DNA of 64,000 nt from Neoscytalidium dimidiatum (lineage: Eukaryota > Ascomycota > Dothideomycetes > Botryosphaeriales > Botryosphaeriaceae), in contig CM074701.1 of assembly GCA_037367355.1 (NCBI GenBank), positions 3,021,784-3,085,783 on the forward strand, given 5' to 3'. Below, piece after piece: positions 46,286 through 58,829 of the stretch. Each line of letters begins with the position of its first letter. Within the stretch, counting starts at the first letter, position 1. The position numbers and the translations under genes are program-made. The notes under the pieces were generated by a model. It was not told the origin of the DNA and did not search any database. It was given only the letters and a program-made list of their open reading frames with translations.

Positions 46286-47983
46286 TCAAAGACAGAGGCT
46301 AATACAAGGTCTGTACAACACCCCCCCTTCCCACCCTAACGAATGCCAAACCTTTCTCTTCTTCCTACGACGACCGCCTGTAGTACCGTCGTCTACTCTC
46401 TTGGAAGCTCGCCGGCCCATCGCTTTCTTCTGCATATCCTTCAATGCCTACTTAATGTTAATTGTTCGAACGTAGCACGTGAGGATTTAACATACCTTGA
46501 AAGTCTTCTTGAATTCGCTGACGTTCAGTCTCCCACCAGCGAGATCCACACATTCTGGAATCTTCAACAAGTCCTCAGCAGCTTGCATGTACTGACATGC
46601 CTTTCCATCTACAGCGACATCCTCATTTGTGATCTTAGGGTTCTGAACTTCTTGGAGCATGAAACTGGCCCAGGTATTAAGTTGAGACCACAACAGTACA
46701 TGGCCGCCAAAGGCCAGAGTTGGAGGACCCCGCTTCCTGAAGACAAAGTGGACGGTCCCGGTGGGAAAGAGGACCATGTCGCCTTCACGCAGGATTCTAT
46801 AGCACCAACGGCCGTTGGTGCTTTCAGGATCTTGCAGCCATTGATTGTACGCCTGACCTGTCGAGGCAAGCCATCCAAAGCCAACTTCGCCTTCTTGCAC
46901 CGAAAGCCAAGTGCAGAACCCATGGCTATCAGTATGTGGCGCGGTTTGCGCCCCACCTTCGGCAATTAGTATCCAGCGCTAAATGTCATGCCAAGTGGCG
47001 AAGTCTTCAGACATCGCCATCTGACGACCGCCTGAACCCTGCGATAGGACGCGATCCCGAATCTCTCGTAAGGGGGAGGCGTCACGGTCTGCCCATGGGA
47101 GTTCGACGTTGGGAAATTTCATGCTCAGACCCAAGAGATTCCAGGAATATCGCTGGGACTCGTCTTCTGCGAAGCATGTCCGAACATCACTGATTCTCAT
47201 TGTTACGTAAGATCTTTGGGTACATCTTTTAGAGCTGTCTTGAATATCGATCAGTGAATCAGGGTTGGTAAATTGAGTTAGAGCCTGTTTGGCCCGCGAA
47301 AGACCTTCGTTCCATTTCATGATGGACTTGTGGGAGAAGATGGGAATATTCACTTTAGTGTAAGCTGCGAATATCGGGCGGAATGTAGCATGCTCGACTT
47401 TCCATGCGTCTTGGTCCGTTCCAGCTTGCAAGGTCGGTGGCACTGCTTTGTTGAGCAGTTCCCGAATTTTAGATCCAGTCTGGAAAGCCCACGTCCCCTT
47501 TTCAGTTCCACCATGGGCATTCTGGATCTCGTCATTGCCGAATTCCGTGATTCCCTTGTGTACTACACCTTTGAATGCAATGTCAGCCGTAGTCCTGTCT
47601 AAAGCAAGCCCCTTAGATATGGAATCAACGGGAAGAGGGCAAGACGTCAGGTGAGGTTTGGGATTTTCGAGATATTCAGTAGGCAGTGATGTGTTGAGCG
47701 TCTGTACATACTGAAGATCCGTCGCAGGAGGCGGCACAGCGCTGCCGGTTTCACAGAATCTGCTCGGCGCGGAAGGCCCAGCATTCCCGACGGCGGCGTT
47801 CGGACCACCCTCGGGACGGCGTCTGGGTTCGGTGGATGTGGTAGTACGATTCTTCCTCCGTCTCGGGTTCAGAGAGTCATATGCCTTGGACTTCGTGTCC
47901 GCAGGAGCAGACTGTGGGCTCACGTTTGGCCCGGTGGCGATTCGCTGGAACCGCACGCCAGCGTCCACGCCGCGACCTAGCAT
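46286..47983 (-). pseudogene. JmjC-domain protein gene interrupted by one in-frame TAG
   Basis: A long frame runs from ATG 47983 leftward to a GTATGT donor (exon end 46496). A likely second exon (46429-46286) follows and encodes a basic tail (GRRRKKRKVW) and a stop. The only interruption is TAG at 46981-46979, codon 335, between FATWHDI and RWILIAEGGAQTAPHTDSHG. Homologous-looking sequence continues in the same frame on both sides. The JmjC iron site is readable after the stop: His-x-Asp in PHTDSH and the later His in GTVHFVF, with TLAFGGHVLLWSQLNTW beyond. The N-terminal part is basic and Pro-rich and may lack upstream exons. TAG could derive from CAG by a RIP-type C-to-T change. An intron at this point is possible but has no good donor. 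Confidence 0.72.
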
Positions 47984-48929
47984 GTTGCACGACTATAAAA
48001 ATAAAAATAAGAAATACCAAGATACAATGCGCGGAAAAGCGGAGTCACCTCTGGTTCGTGCTCTCGAGACTCCGAATAGCTCTATACCGGCGGATCGGCG
48101 GCAGTCCAAATGAGCGCAAGCGTTAGGGAGAATAAGTTTTCGTTGGCTCGAATTCAGCCGCAGCCAAGGGCAAAAGAATGCGCCATTTGCCACCCTCACG
48201 AGCAATGGCGACACCGGGCTAATCTTTGGAGTAGTGAATGAGGAGAAGGTGTGGAAGTGTGGGCGGGATTGAGTGAAAACAGCAGCTGCTAGGCGTGGCT
48301 GGGAGTACGCACCACCCAGCCACTGCTCTACCACCGACCTCACGCAAATCTGTCGTTGGCGCCGAAAACCCAACAAATCCGTGGTGCAAAGTTCAATCAA
48401 CTAGCAAAGACTGTCCCCCGATTTTGAAACCGCCGTCGCGATGGCGAAAGTTGTGGGGACATCGGCTGTCCGACCGTTCGATCGCAAGTGCACGCAACCT
48501 GCAGAGCGAACAATCAGCAGCTGAGTGACACCTTGATGTTACTAAATGAAAACTGTAGTAACTGCACGTACCGGAGACTAACCGTGCATGTAGATACAAT
48601 GCAAGTTGCAAGTATGACGCGATGATGGTACGGGGGAGGAAGAGACCACGTTTCATCTTCTTAGCCAATGGTGAACGCAGAATCCCCATATCTCCACAGT
48701 CATCTTTATCCGCAGCGTGTATTTGCTTCATAGACGACTGGTTCCCGCACTTTGTTTCTTCCCATGATGTAACAGGAAGCACTCTTGACTGGAGGGTAGA
48801 TGTTGCGTATTTGCGATTTTGGCCTACCGCCAAAGTCTTAGTGTGTCGAAAAGCATCATTGCGCATTTATCCATTCCTGAGCATATATTCCGTACTACTC
48901 GCCTAGCCACTATTGGTTATACGAGGCTA
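47984..48929. other. Intergenic, approaching the AT-rich compartment
   Basis: About 950 bp upstream of the broken JmjC gene. Base composition is still mixed. Short frames on both strands (for example minus 48393-48866) show no family. From about 48930 rightward the sequence turns sharply AT-rich. Confidence 0.45.
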
Positions 48930-49630
48930 AGCATCCGCAATGGCCGATTAATTATATAGGATAACCCGTGGATAGCGGGCTATTTTCTACGCTACCCGTC
49001 TATTAATAGTGACGATTTACGTTTAAACGTTAATTTTCTAACAGGCTCTTAGAATAATAAACTTAGCGTGATTATTCTTACTTACCGTACTTAGAATAAG
49101 AAAGAATTAAAGTACGTTCTTAAGATTTTTAGAGTAGTTAGTACTTATATTTATATAGAATCTATCCGTAATTTCTTAACCTACTATCCGGTATTTACGG
49201 TATATATAGGAATAAATATTTAGTAAATACCAGATCTATTTTTTCTCCGTAGAATATAATAGAGATACTCCTAGCGGTCGAACGTATTAAAGTTAATATA
49301 GTCGTAGTCTAAGAAAGCCGATATCCTCTTTAGAATTTAGAGTAGCTAATAGTATATACGAGCTATATATTACTATATACTATAACCGCGATACTAACTT
49401 TAGGGCTTAAAAGTAGTACTACTACTAGTAGAATATTAGTCTAAACTCGAAGTCTTAATTATATAAATTCCGGAATAGAATCTCGCGTAGAAATTTAAAT
49501 ACGGGTTCTTAGCTAAGGGACTATAACGTTCGTATAAGTAGTACGTCTTAGCTAGGCGGCTATAGGTTAGCTCTTCTCGAATCTCGGTAATTTGATCCTG
49601 TTTAAGCGGAGCGCTCCGCACCTAAAGTTT
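48930..49630. repeat. AT-rich, RIP-like block (degraded repeat)
   Basis: The sequence is full of TA steps, with frequent TATATA and TTAATA strings and almost no CA or TG. This contrasts sharply with the flanks. It fits a transposon remnant mutated by RIP. On the minus strand near 49621-49440 a stretch still reads as protein (containing QITEIREELTYSRLAKTYYL), probably from the original element, but I cannot name the family. Confidence 0.75.
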
Positions 49631-49798
49631 CGAACGGTGGAAGCTAGTGCCATATATTGCCATTTCCGCCAATTATATGAAACCTTACCATTTGTTTCAT
49701 AGTTTTGTCATGGACCCATCCATGCACTCAATTATAAACGTACACACGTATTCAGAAGAAGCCCTTTAATTTTGCCGTGGCTCATGGTCGAGGTCATT

Positions 49799-49804
49799 AT
49801 AAGA
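49799..49804 (+). promoter_or_regulatory. TATA-like element of the SGNH esterase gene
   Basis: TATAAG lies 92 bp upstream of the ATG at 49896. Position fits a core promoter, sequence is a near match. Confidence 0.35.
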
Positions 49805-49895
49805 GTGCACCTCACTTTTCCGATGGGATGACGCTGATTTGTGTATAGAGCTGGCTGCAAATAGTGCCGTGGAGATACATCAAAACGACAATATC

Positions 49896-50949
49896 ATGAA
49901 ATCTTTCCGTCAACTTATGCCGCTGGCGGCAACTCTAATCCTTTCCAGCACTTTAACCATCAATGCGCAGGGAAATGGAACCAAGTATCTGCTAGTCTTG
50001 TAAAGCTCTCCCCTCATCCACATCCAAGCTCGACTACCGCCTGTCTATCCACTACTAACCACTAAGAACGAAAGTGGCGACTCCTATTCTACCGTCGGTT
50101 TCTGGCCAGGCGGCGACAAACCCTCTGTCAGTAACCCAATCGGCAACCCGGCGTTGCCTGGTACCACGACCAGCGGCGGTCTCAATTGGGTCGGACAAGT
50201 GACGTCCAAGCTCAACACGTCGCTGATCCTAACGTACGACTTCGCCGTCTCGGGTGCAACCACAGATAAGGACATCGTCGATAGCTACGCAAGCGCGTGC
50301 GTCGACGACCAGGTCGACCAATTTGACCAATACGTGAACGGCACGGCCCCTACTTCGGACTCGCTGGTTATCTTCTGGACCGGCATCAACGATGTTGGCG
50401 AGTCATTCTGGGATGGCACTGCGGCGCCCATTGAAGAGGTCATGGATCGCTATTTCGAGCTGCTGAAGCACCTGTTCGATCAGGGTCTGCAGAAATTTGT
50501 GTTGTTTACCGTGCCGCGTATGTCTTAGGCTCCTCCTCCCCTGGCCCGTGGTATGGCAAGATGACATACCCACCGGCAGAACGAGACATAGTAAAGCAAG
50601 CTAACGCTCCATCCTCGGTTTAGCATTTGACAAAGCGCCGGCATTTGCCAATCAAGATGAGACGAAACTTGAGCAACTGCGCAGCGATATCACTGCGTAC
50701 AACGCTGCGCTCGAGGAGCGTCTGACCGCCTTCAAAGCAGCGAACAGCGGTGCTTCTGGTCAAGTCTTCAACGTAACGCCCTCTTTTGAGACAGTGCTTA
50801 ACGATCCTACGAACTATGGGGCCCAGGATGCGACGTGCCAGAATGGCGATGGCAAGAGCTGCGTCTGGACGGATACTTACCACCCCGGCACAGCTATCCA
50901 TGAATTGGTCGCGAAGGCATTTATCGAGGAGACAAAGGAATTATTTTAG
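49896..50949 (+). CDS. Secreted SGNH/GDSL esterase (CE16 acetylesterase-like)
   Basis: The model has three exons, 49896-49999, 50075-50517 and 50624-50949, giving 290 aa, with introns of 75 and 106 nt. A signal peptide covers residues 1 to about 24. SGNH blocks are in order: FGDSYSTVG with Ser38 at the first splice join, a Gly-containing block II around SGATTDKD, GINDVG (block III, Asn) and DTYHPGTAIHEL with Asp266 and His269 (block V). It most resembles fungal CE16-type acetylesterases that act on hemicellulose oligomers, and other ester substrates are possible. The gene is complete, with normal base composition, although AT-rich RIP-like DNA lies about 270 bp to its left and from about 340-850 bp to its right. 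Confidence 0.9.
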
Positions 50950-51799
50950 TATAATATGAACGAGGTAGACCTTGAGCTTCATGGTTTGATCGTGTTCGAG
51001 AGAAAAATATAACTGGTATACTTTGTACTATCATCCAACAAAAAAAATATCAGTGCCTTGATGGGCACTTAAACAATGTCTGATAGCACCCTCTGTCCGT
51101 GGAGCTCAAATAATTTTCGACAGAGGAGGTTTACCGGCATTTCGGATGCCCAATACTTGCACAGATGTACGGAAACGCTATTGATTCCGCGGCAAAACTT
51201 CTGCCGTAACGACGAATTAACCAGTCCAGTTCCGCGTTGTAGGTTTCATTCATGTTCAATGAACGAGTAGGCGATGTAAGTGTAAGCTGAGCCTGGACTT
51301 AGTACTGATGGTATGCCTCTCGGTCTATACTACAGCTTAATCTTCTTCGCTATGCGGCGCTTAGGATTATAAATCATCTAGCCTGCTAGCTTTTACCTGC
51401 GCTCTACGTACCGAATGAGAATATTCTCCCTATGGCATAAAGATCGAACTATAATATCTTTAGAATATTAAGAAGATAACTTCGACAATCACAACATATA
51501 ATCAAGCGGTGCTGCTCAAGGATCTGGGCCGGCGCTCGCTGTTCTTACCAGGGTGGTCATGCTACAAGGGAACCCTCTGAGCCGTCATGTAACTCCTACT
51601 GAGTGATCCGTCCTCTATATAGTACAAACAATGCGACGGCAACCTATGCCTGGAGTGTAATAGTATTGGCTTACCTGCAAGGTAGATCTGATGATAAAGC
51701 ACAAAGTCGTGTAACCTTGCTGCAGCATCTTATATATCGCGACAGTTCGTTGAATTGCAAACAGAAACAGACGGTCGTTCAGATTATGCTAGATCTCTA
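50950..51799. other. Transition zone, no supported gene
   Basis: It starts with the esterase 3' flank. Composition drifts from mixed to AT-rich between about 51290 and 51480, recovers briefly and falls for good at about 51800. Two plus-strand frames of about 65 codons (51076-51270, 51603-51800) match nothing I know. Confidence 0.45.
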
Positions 51800-54700
51800 A
51801 CCCCATAAAATTATAGAGCAGGAGAGTTATCAGCTTGACAATGCTGCTAAGGATAGCTTATAATAAACTAGAGTAGAAGTTAAAGGATAACTAAGCAGAT
51901 ATAAATTATTAAGGAAAGGATTAGCTTCTACTAGACCTTTCTAGATGGATATTAAATTCTAGTATAATACCGCGGAGTAGCAACTTAAAGAATTAACTAT
52001 TTCTAAAGATATTTAAAAAGAAGACGCTTATAGCTTTTATAGAGAAGGATTTTATAAAGCGCCTAGAATAGCTAGTATTAACTACTAGAAAATATAAAGA
52101 ATTACTTCTAAGTAGATATATAAATATTAATTTAATTCTTCTTCTTTATATTTAACTTATATTTTATAGTTAAGCGGCGAATATTATAGATTATTTTATA
52201 ATCTATATATATAAAGGCTTTATAAGCTTCTATCTTAATACTAAAGAAAGATTTTAAATACTATTTATATATTAATAAAATTTTCTAGCTAGTTTTAGCT
52301 AAGAGCCTTAAATTTAATAGAAAATATATCTATTTATTTAACTTATAACTTTATAATTAAAGCTAGTACTTTTAAAGCTTCTAAAGCTTCTAAAGCTTTT
52401 AAAGAGTTTAAACGTTTTAAAACGCGTATATATAAATTATTTTAATATAATTATAATTTTTAAAGTTTATTTTAGCGCGTTATTTATACTAGCGCTAGCG
52501 CTAATATATAGTTATTATCTTCGCATAAATATAATTATTATTTATATATAGTTATAATTACTATTTATATATAGCTATAACTATTATCTACGCGTAGAAT
52601 TTTACTTAATTATTTAAATTTTACTTTTTTTTTAATAGCGTTAATAGCTATAAAAAAAGAGCTTTAATAAATTTTATATATATAGACTATATAAAAAAAA
52701 ATAAGTATTTTCTTAGAAATTATTTATATATATATATAAAATAACTAGACTCTCTAAAAATATTAGAATTTTTAAAAGCTTTAAAGGCTTTTAAATTAAG
52801 CTAGACTATAAATTAAAATTATAATTTTTATATTTTAATCTAGATTAATATAAAGTTAATATAAAATTAATAACTTAGTATTTTAGCGCTTAAAAAATTT
52901 TACTAATATAAATTATAGTATCTATTATTTAAATTTTTAAAATAAAATATATATAGCTATTTTTAAACTTATATATATTATAGCGTAGTCTTTATAAATT
53001 CTAGAATAAATAGAAAAAAAAAATAAGCGGAGTATAAATAGCGCCTAAGAAAGATCTATTAAAAAAAATAAAAATTATATAATATTCTATTAGTTTATTA
53101 GTTTATAAGAACTTAGTAAAATAAACTTTTAAATACTAGTTTAGATAATTTAGACTCTTTATAAAGATAAACTTTATAAATACTAGATTAAATATATTTT
53201 TTTACTAGTATATAAACTATATTTTTTAGATAGTTTTAATCTTTATAGTTAACTTTAATAATAATTTAATATTAATTATTAGTAATATAGTCTTTATATA
53301 TAATACTTAGTCTTATTATATATTTAATTTACTTTTACTCTCTTCTTATATCTACTTAAGAAAAACTTTTTTAATAGATTTTCTTTCTCTTTAATATTTA
53401 AATTCTTAGAGATAAAAGTCTATTTATTATACTTTAACTATTATTTTTATAAGAAGAGAAAGACTTTAAAATTAAATTTTATTAAATAAGATATTACTCT
53501 CTAACGAGTTTAGAAAATAGTAATAGATTTAGTTAATATAAAGAATACTAGCGTAAATTTAACGTAAAATTCTAACTAGATAATACTTTTTATAATAACT
53601 TTAGATTTTACTTAAAACGCTTAATAGAAGTAAATAAAGTCTACTATAAGAAAACTTATATAGATAATTTAGAAACTATAAGCTAAAAATCGCGTTTTAA
53701 GAGATTAATAGAATTAAACTATTAAGTTTAATTCTATAAGAAATCTATCTACTAAAATTAAAGTATTAAAGCTAAATCTTTATTATAGAGAATATATTAA
53801 AATATAAAGCTTTTTTATATAATTAAAAGACTATCTATACTTTATTAAAGAATAATTTAATAATAATATAAATAAAATTTATTACGCTAGTATCTTCTTT
53901 TAAAAAGTAGTAAAAAAGTAGTTTAGATCTTATAAATAAGAAACTTAAAAGAAGCTATAATAATAATAATCGTTTTAAATTTAAACTATCTTTTTTAACT
54001 ATAAAATATTCGCTAAATAGCTTTAGAAAGTATTTAATACTATTAATAAAGCTAAATATATTAATTAAATTCTCTTTAAAATCTAGTAGAAGAAGTTTAT
54101 ACTTAATTATATAGCTAAGTTCTAAAAAGTAGTCTACGTTATTAAAGAATATTTAAATTATACGCTTTAATAGCTATACTATTATAACTTAAAAAATAAA
54201 ATTAAAAAAGCTATATTCTATTATAATAAACTAAAATTACTTTTAAAATTAATTAGACTAGTAATAAATATAAATAAAAGATATACTAATAGATAATTTA
54301 AAAAGAAAAATAGCTACTAAGTAAATATAACTAAGCTACGCTATAAGCGTACTATATTAGAAAAAAAAATACTATAGCTTTTAACGCTATTAACCGTTAA
54401 AATAATAAAAAGAATAATAAAAAACGAAATAACTATAATAGAAAGCCTAAGAGTTCTAACTCTAACTAAATAGATAAATAAAAATAGCGCTATAAAAATT
54501 AACTCTATATTATCTATAATAATAATAAGTACTTTTTTTTAAGTACTTATAAAACTCTTATAATAAGAAAAAAAAAAAGTAAATCTTAAATACTTAGTAC
54601 GAAATATTAATTATATCTTATTAAAATAACTATAATATACTATATTAGATAGTCTATTATAATAACGACTATTAGATATATTAAAGTAATAAAAATATAT

Positions 54701-57110
54701 TTAGATAGTACTTTTATAAACTTTAATAATTTAGTATAATAATTAAAAACGAAAAAGTTATTAAGATTAATAATATTATTAATAGTTTCTTTTTAGATAA
54801 GAAGCTTATTAATAGTAAAACTAAAAAGCTATATAAAAGTATTAATAAAGAAACGTAGTTAGATAATATATTTAAAACGTTTAATAAATAAAATATTTTT
54901 ATTTTATTAAAAGTTCTTATTAAAAGATATAGTATTAGTAAATATTACGGTATAGTCGCCTAGAAAGGCGGATAACGAAACCCTACGACTACTTACCGCC
55001 TACGTGACTAACTCGGGGCCTAACTCGGTAGAATACCTACCGACACTAATATACTAGACTACCGCACACTCGCTTAGTAAAGCTCGGACTACCGATTAGT
55101 ACTAATTAGTGGGTTAACATTATAGATTACTACTAATCGTACCGATTACTCTATATATATAGACTACACTTATTTATCGTAGTTAGGACCCTCGTAGTCA
55201 ACTTGTTAATTAATTCCTACCCTACTATTATACGAACCTCCCCTGCCTACCACTATATTAGCCCCTAGAAAGCCCAAGCTGCCTGACGACGCGCCTCGAC
55301 TCCCCTAGAAAGAGTCCCGGCGTAACAGTAAACGTCTATATAATAAATAAAATAATCTTAACTAAATAATCTAAATTTTATATTAAAGAAGTCTTATCTT
55401 AATAGTTATTTAAAAATAGCGTTAGAATACTCTTTAGAAAATCTAAATTAAATAAGATAGAAAGAAATATAAACTTTTAATAACTAAAGAAATAATATTT
55501 ATTAAATACTACTACTAAAAAACTTCTATATATAAATAAATAAACTACGATTTTCTTTAAGAATTAGTAAGAATTCTTTATTAATATAATATAATAACTA
55601 TTTAAAATAGTACGCTCTAGTAGATATTAAACGAGAAATTTAACTAGCTAACTTTCTAATATTAAATATAAAAGAATATAGTTTATTAGTAAAGAAAATA
55701 GAATACTAATAAATAAATTAACTAAAAATAAGTATATTTTTAAATTAATAAATAGAAAGACTATATATATAATAAAGTCTATAGCTATTTAAAGCTAAAA
55801 AACTAGACGGCCTTATAATATTAAAATTAATCTAAAAACTATAATCTAAATTTCTTTATATAGTATTATATATATTAAATATAAAAATTTCTATTAAATT
55901 AAATCTATAGAAATAATTTAAAATATAAAAAATACTTAATAAAGTATTTATTAAAATTTTAATTAATATAAGATTAAGTAGAAACTTTATATATAATAAG
56001 TTTATAAAATAATATAAGATTCTATATTAAAAGAAAAAAGAGCTATATTCGCTTAGCGAATTTAATAAAAAAAGCTTAGTCTATAAAGAAAGCTAAATAA
56101 AAATAGAAATAAAGAAAGTAATCCTCTAAATTAAAAACTATTAAAAATAGATTTCTTTTAATATTTAACGTATTTCTAGATATAATATTATTTTAAATAT
56201 ACTTTAAATTTAAATATAAAAACCTATCTTTAATTTTAATAAAGAAGATAAGATAATCTTTTAAAAAGAGATTAATAATCTTCTATAAAAACTTAGTTTA
56301 TATATAGAAAATAGGTTAATAAATACTTTATAGCGACTTTTATTTATTATAAATTAAAAAGTAGCTAGTATAAAATTTAAAAGTAGTAGCTATATAAATA
56401 ACTTTAATAGTAGTATAAGTTAGAACTAAAACTATAATATAAAAAATAAAGTCTTTTTAGTAAAATATAATTTTATTATAAAAATAAGCTCTATTAAGTA
56501 AAATAATACTCTTAAATTATTAGAAGAAATATAAAATTTAAATAATAGTATAAAGTCTAGCGTTAATAATATTAATAATAATTTTAAAAAAAATTTAAAA
56601 TAAAACTAGAATTATAGCGTATAAGACGCTATTTTTTTAGTAAAATATAGTATTTTAAGCGAAGTAAAATTTATTAAGTTAAATATTCTTAAAGATTAGA
56701 TATAGTATATTTTATATAAAACTACGCGAAAAAAGCGTAAGATTAAAAATAAAACTTTATAAAAGTAATTAATAGCTTTAAATTCTTTTATAAATATTTA
56801 GATTATTTTAAAAGAAACGTTTAAGTATATAAAATACTAAAGATAATAAGTCTATTTTATATATATTAAATTCTTATAAGTAGTATAATAGAAAGTACTA
56901 GTTAAAGTCTAATAAAAAAGACTAAAAAATAAAAACTATCTAGCTTTTATTAAAGAAGACGATTTTATAAAAATTAAAAGAGAATAATATAGTAGTTTAA
57001 AGATATAATAGTAACTATAAAAAATATTTTTAATTTTAAAAATAGAAATAATATTTAATAAGTATTAGAACTTAATTATTATTTATTAAAAAAGAGAAAA
57101 AGAAGATTTA
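51800..57110. repeat. Large AT-rich RIP island
   Basis: About 5.3 kb of extremely AT-rich DNA with very few CA or TG dinucleotides and no open frame of any length. This is what repeated RIP does to transposon copies. It contains a recognisable 385-bp solo LTR (54943-55327), which stands out as much less AT-rich than its surroundings. The rest is too mutated for me to name the original elements. Such islands are usually heterochromatic. The same kind of sequence resumes at 63614, so the full-length retrotransposon was inserted into this island. Confidence 0.88.
54943..55327. repeat. Solo LTR, RIP-mutated, with GTAAA target-site duplication
   Basis: This 385-bp segment aligns end to end, without indels, to the LTRs at 57111-57495 and 63229-63613. 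Differences are about 34 by eye. All are CpA-to-TpA (C to T, about 23) or TpG-to-TpA (G to A, about 11), and I saw no other type. The 5 bases before it (54938-54942) and after it (55328-55332) are both GTAAA. This is a target-site duplication, so it is a solo LTR made by recombination between two LTRs and not a truncated element. Confidence 0.95.
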
Positions 57111-57495
57111 TGTTACGGCACAGTCGCCCAGAAAGGCGGATAACGAAACCCTACGACTACTCACCGCCCACGTGACCAACTCGGGGCCTAACTCGGCAGA
57201 ATACCTACCGACACTGATGCACCAGACCACCGCACACTCGCTCAGCAAAGCTCGGACCACCGATCAGTACTGATCAGTGGGTTAACATTACAGATCACTA
57301 CTGATCGTACCGATCACTCCATGTATATAGACCACACTCATTTATCGTAGTTAGGACCCTCGTGGTCAACTTGTCAATTGATTCCTACCCTACTATTGTA
57401 CGAACCTCCCCTGCCTACCACTGTATTGGCCCCTAGAAAGCCCAAGCTGCCTGACGACGCGCCTCGACTCCCCCAGAAAGAGTCCCGGCGTAACA
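57111..57495 (+). repeat. 5' LTR of the chromovirus
   Basis: 385 bp, starting TGTTACGG and ending GGCGTAACA, preceded by ATTTA. By eye it is identical to the 3' LTR. A TATATA-like string (ATGTATATAGACC, near 57321-57333) may be its promoter core. Confidence 0.95.
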
Positions 57496-57550
57496 CTTTG
57501 ACCACCTTTCTTAGGCACCGGAGGTAACCCCACCCTGAAAACTACTAACC

Positions 57551-58650
57551 ATGACATCCTGGACCGAAATCAGGAACAACCTTCCGACGGAGGAGGAACA
57601 GCTTCAGTCAATCCGTCCCTTGATCCCTGGAAACCCAGCTCTTAACATGAGGCTGCTCATTTCGGAAGCATATTCCTCGGGCATAGCCTCCTTGAGTCGA
57701 GCAATCAACGGACCCAGAGTACCAGAGAACGCCAGTGAGGACTGCGGCCAAGTCCTTCTGGAGTACTTCATTCGAGGACAAGCCTTTACTGTCAACCGTA
57801 CTATGCGGCCTCCACCCCAGCCACCCCGCGACATCAGAATCGACCCCCACAACACAAACAAAAGATCAAGACCCCCGACACCTACGATGGGGATCGGCGT
57901 AAGCTCAACGACTTCCTGGCCCAACTAGAGAATTACTTAATTCTACAAAGCATCATTCAAGGACGATGAGGAAAGGGTCCGCTTTGCAGGAACCTACCGA
58001 GGTAACGCAGCACGGTGGTTCGAACCCTATCGAAAGGATTTCCGCTCGGCCATCCCACGTACGGAAACCAGTAGCCTGTTCGCCAACTACAATCGCTTCG
58101 CCGACGCAATCAGAGCCTTTGGTAGCAAAGAACGAGGAGCAGGAGGCCGCCCTTCGAATTCAGGACCTCCGACAAACCCGATCAGTCTCGGAATATGTCA
58201 CGGAATTCCGCATGCTCGCCTCCTACCTCATTGGAACGACCAATCCCTCAAATACATCTTCTACAAGGGCCTAAAGCACAATGTGAAGGCCGAATTCGCC
58301 CGCACCGGATTACCCAAGGACTTTAGAGACCATCGACACGGCCATCCGAGTCGACCAACAACTGTTCAATTTCAGACAAGAGACAGGCCAAACCCGATAC
58401 TCGGCCAACACCGCGCAACCTCGAAACAACCTACCCCGGGACCCATGGACTTAGATGCCAACCAACGACGAAACTCGGCTGGCGCCGGAGGAAGAACAGC
58501 GACGGCGTGAAAAGGGTCTTTGCTTCCACTGTGGAAACAATATATCAGCAGAAACTGCCCAGACAAACGAACCAGCAACCAGCGAACCAACGACAAGAAA
58601 ACCACCTCGGCTACTGAAGGACGACCGGAGACCCCAACCATGACACCATC
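57551..58650 (+). pseudogene. gag region of the chromovirus, frame broken
   Basis: An ATG at 57551 opens a frame (MTSWTEIRNNLPTEEEQ) that stays open to 57928. Gag-like sequence then continues in other frames: a retrotransposon-gag core around 57960-58270, including a VTEFRMLASYL segment, then TAIRVDQQLFNFRQET, then PMDLDANQRR. A zinc-knuckle start CFHCGN (58518-58535) has its C-terminal part (SRNCPDKR) in a different frame. At least four frame changes are needed to read it through. It would form the particle shell and bind RNA. Confidence 0.8.
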
Positions 58651-58829
58651 CACTGGTCCACTTGTAGCATCGAAGCCTGCCCCATTCACCAGGAAGCTAA
58701 GAACATCAGCGGGTACCACCCAAAAACTAGAAACGCCTACTGAACTGGGGCTACAGCAGGCGAGCCCCCCCCACAGGACCATAGCAGCATCGACCGGAAA
58801 AACCACAGGACACCCACCAGAAAGCAAAG

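Noticed and set aside
46920..46981. Idea that the TAG in the JmjC gene is a splice acceptor
   Set aside because: The only donors in range would need rare GT contexts and would remove sequence that looks homologous to the family. I kept the nonsense reading, but transcripts could overturn it.
54943..55327. Idea that the solo LTR is a truncated full element
   Set aside because: The 5-bp GTAAA duplication flanks it on both sides, and no internal sequence adjoins it, so it is a true solo LTR.
58015..58030. GGTTCGAACCC string resembling a tRNA T-arm
   Set aside because: It lies in the retrotransposon gag coding region, and no acceptor, D or anticodon stems can be built around it.
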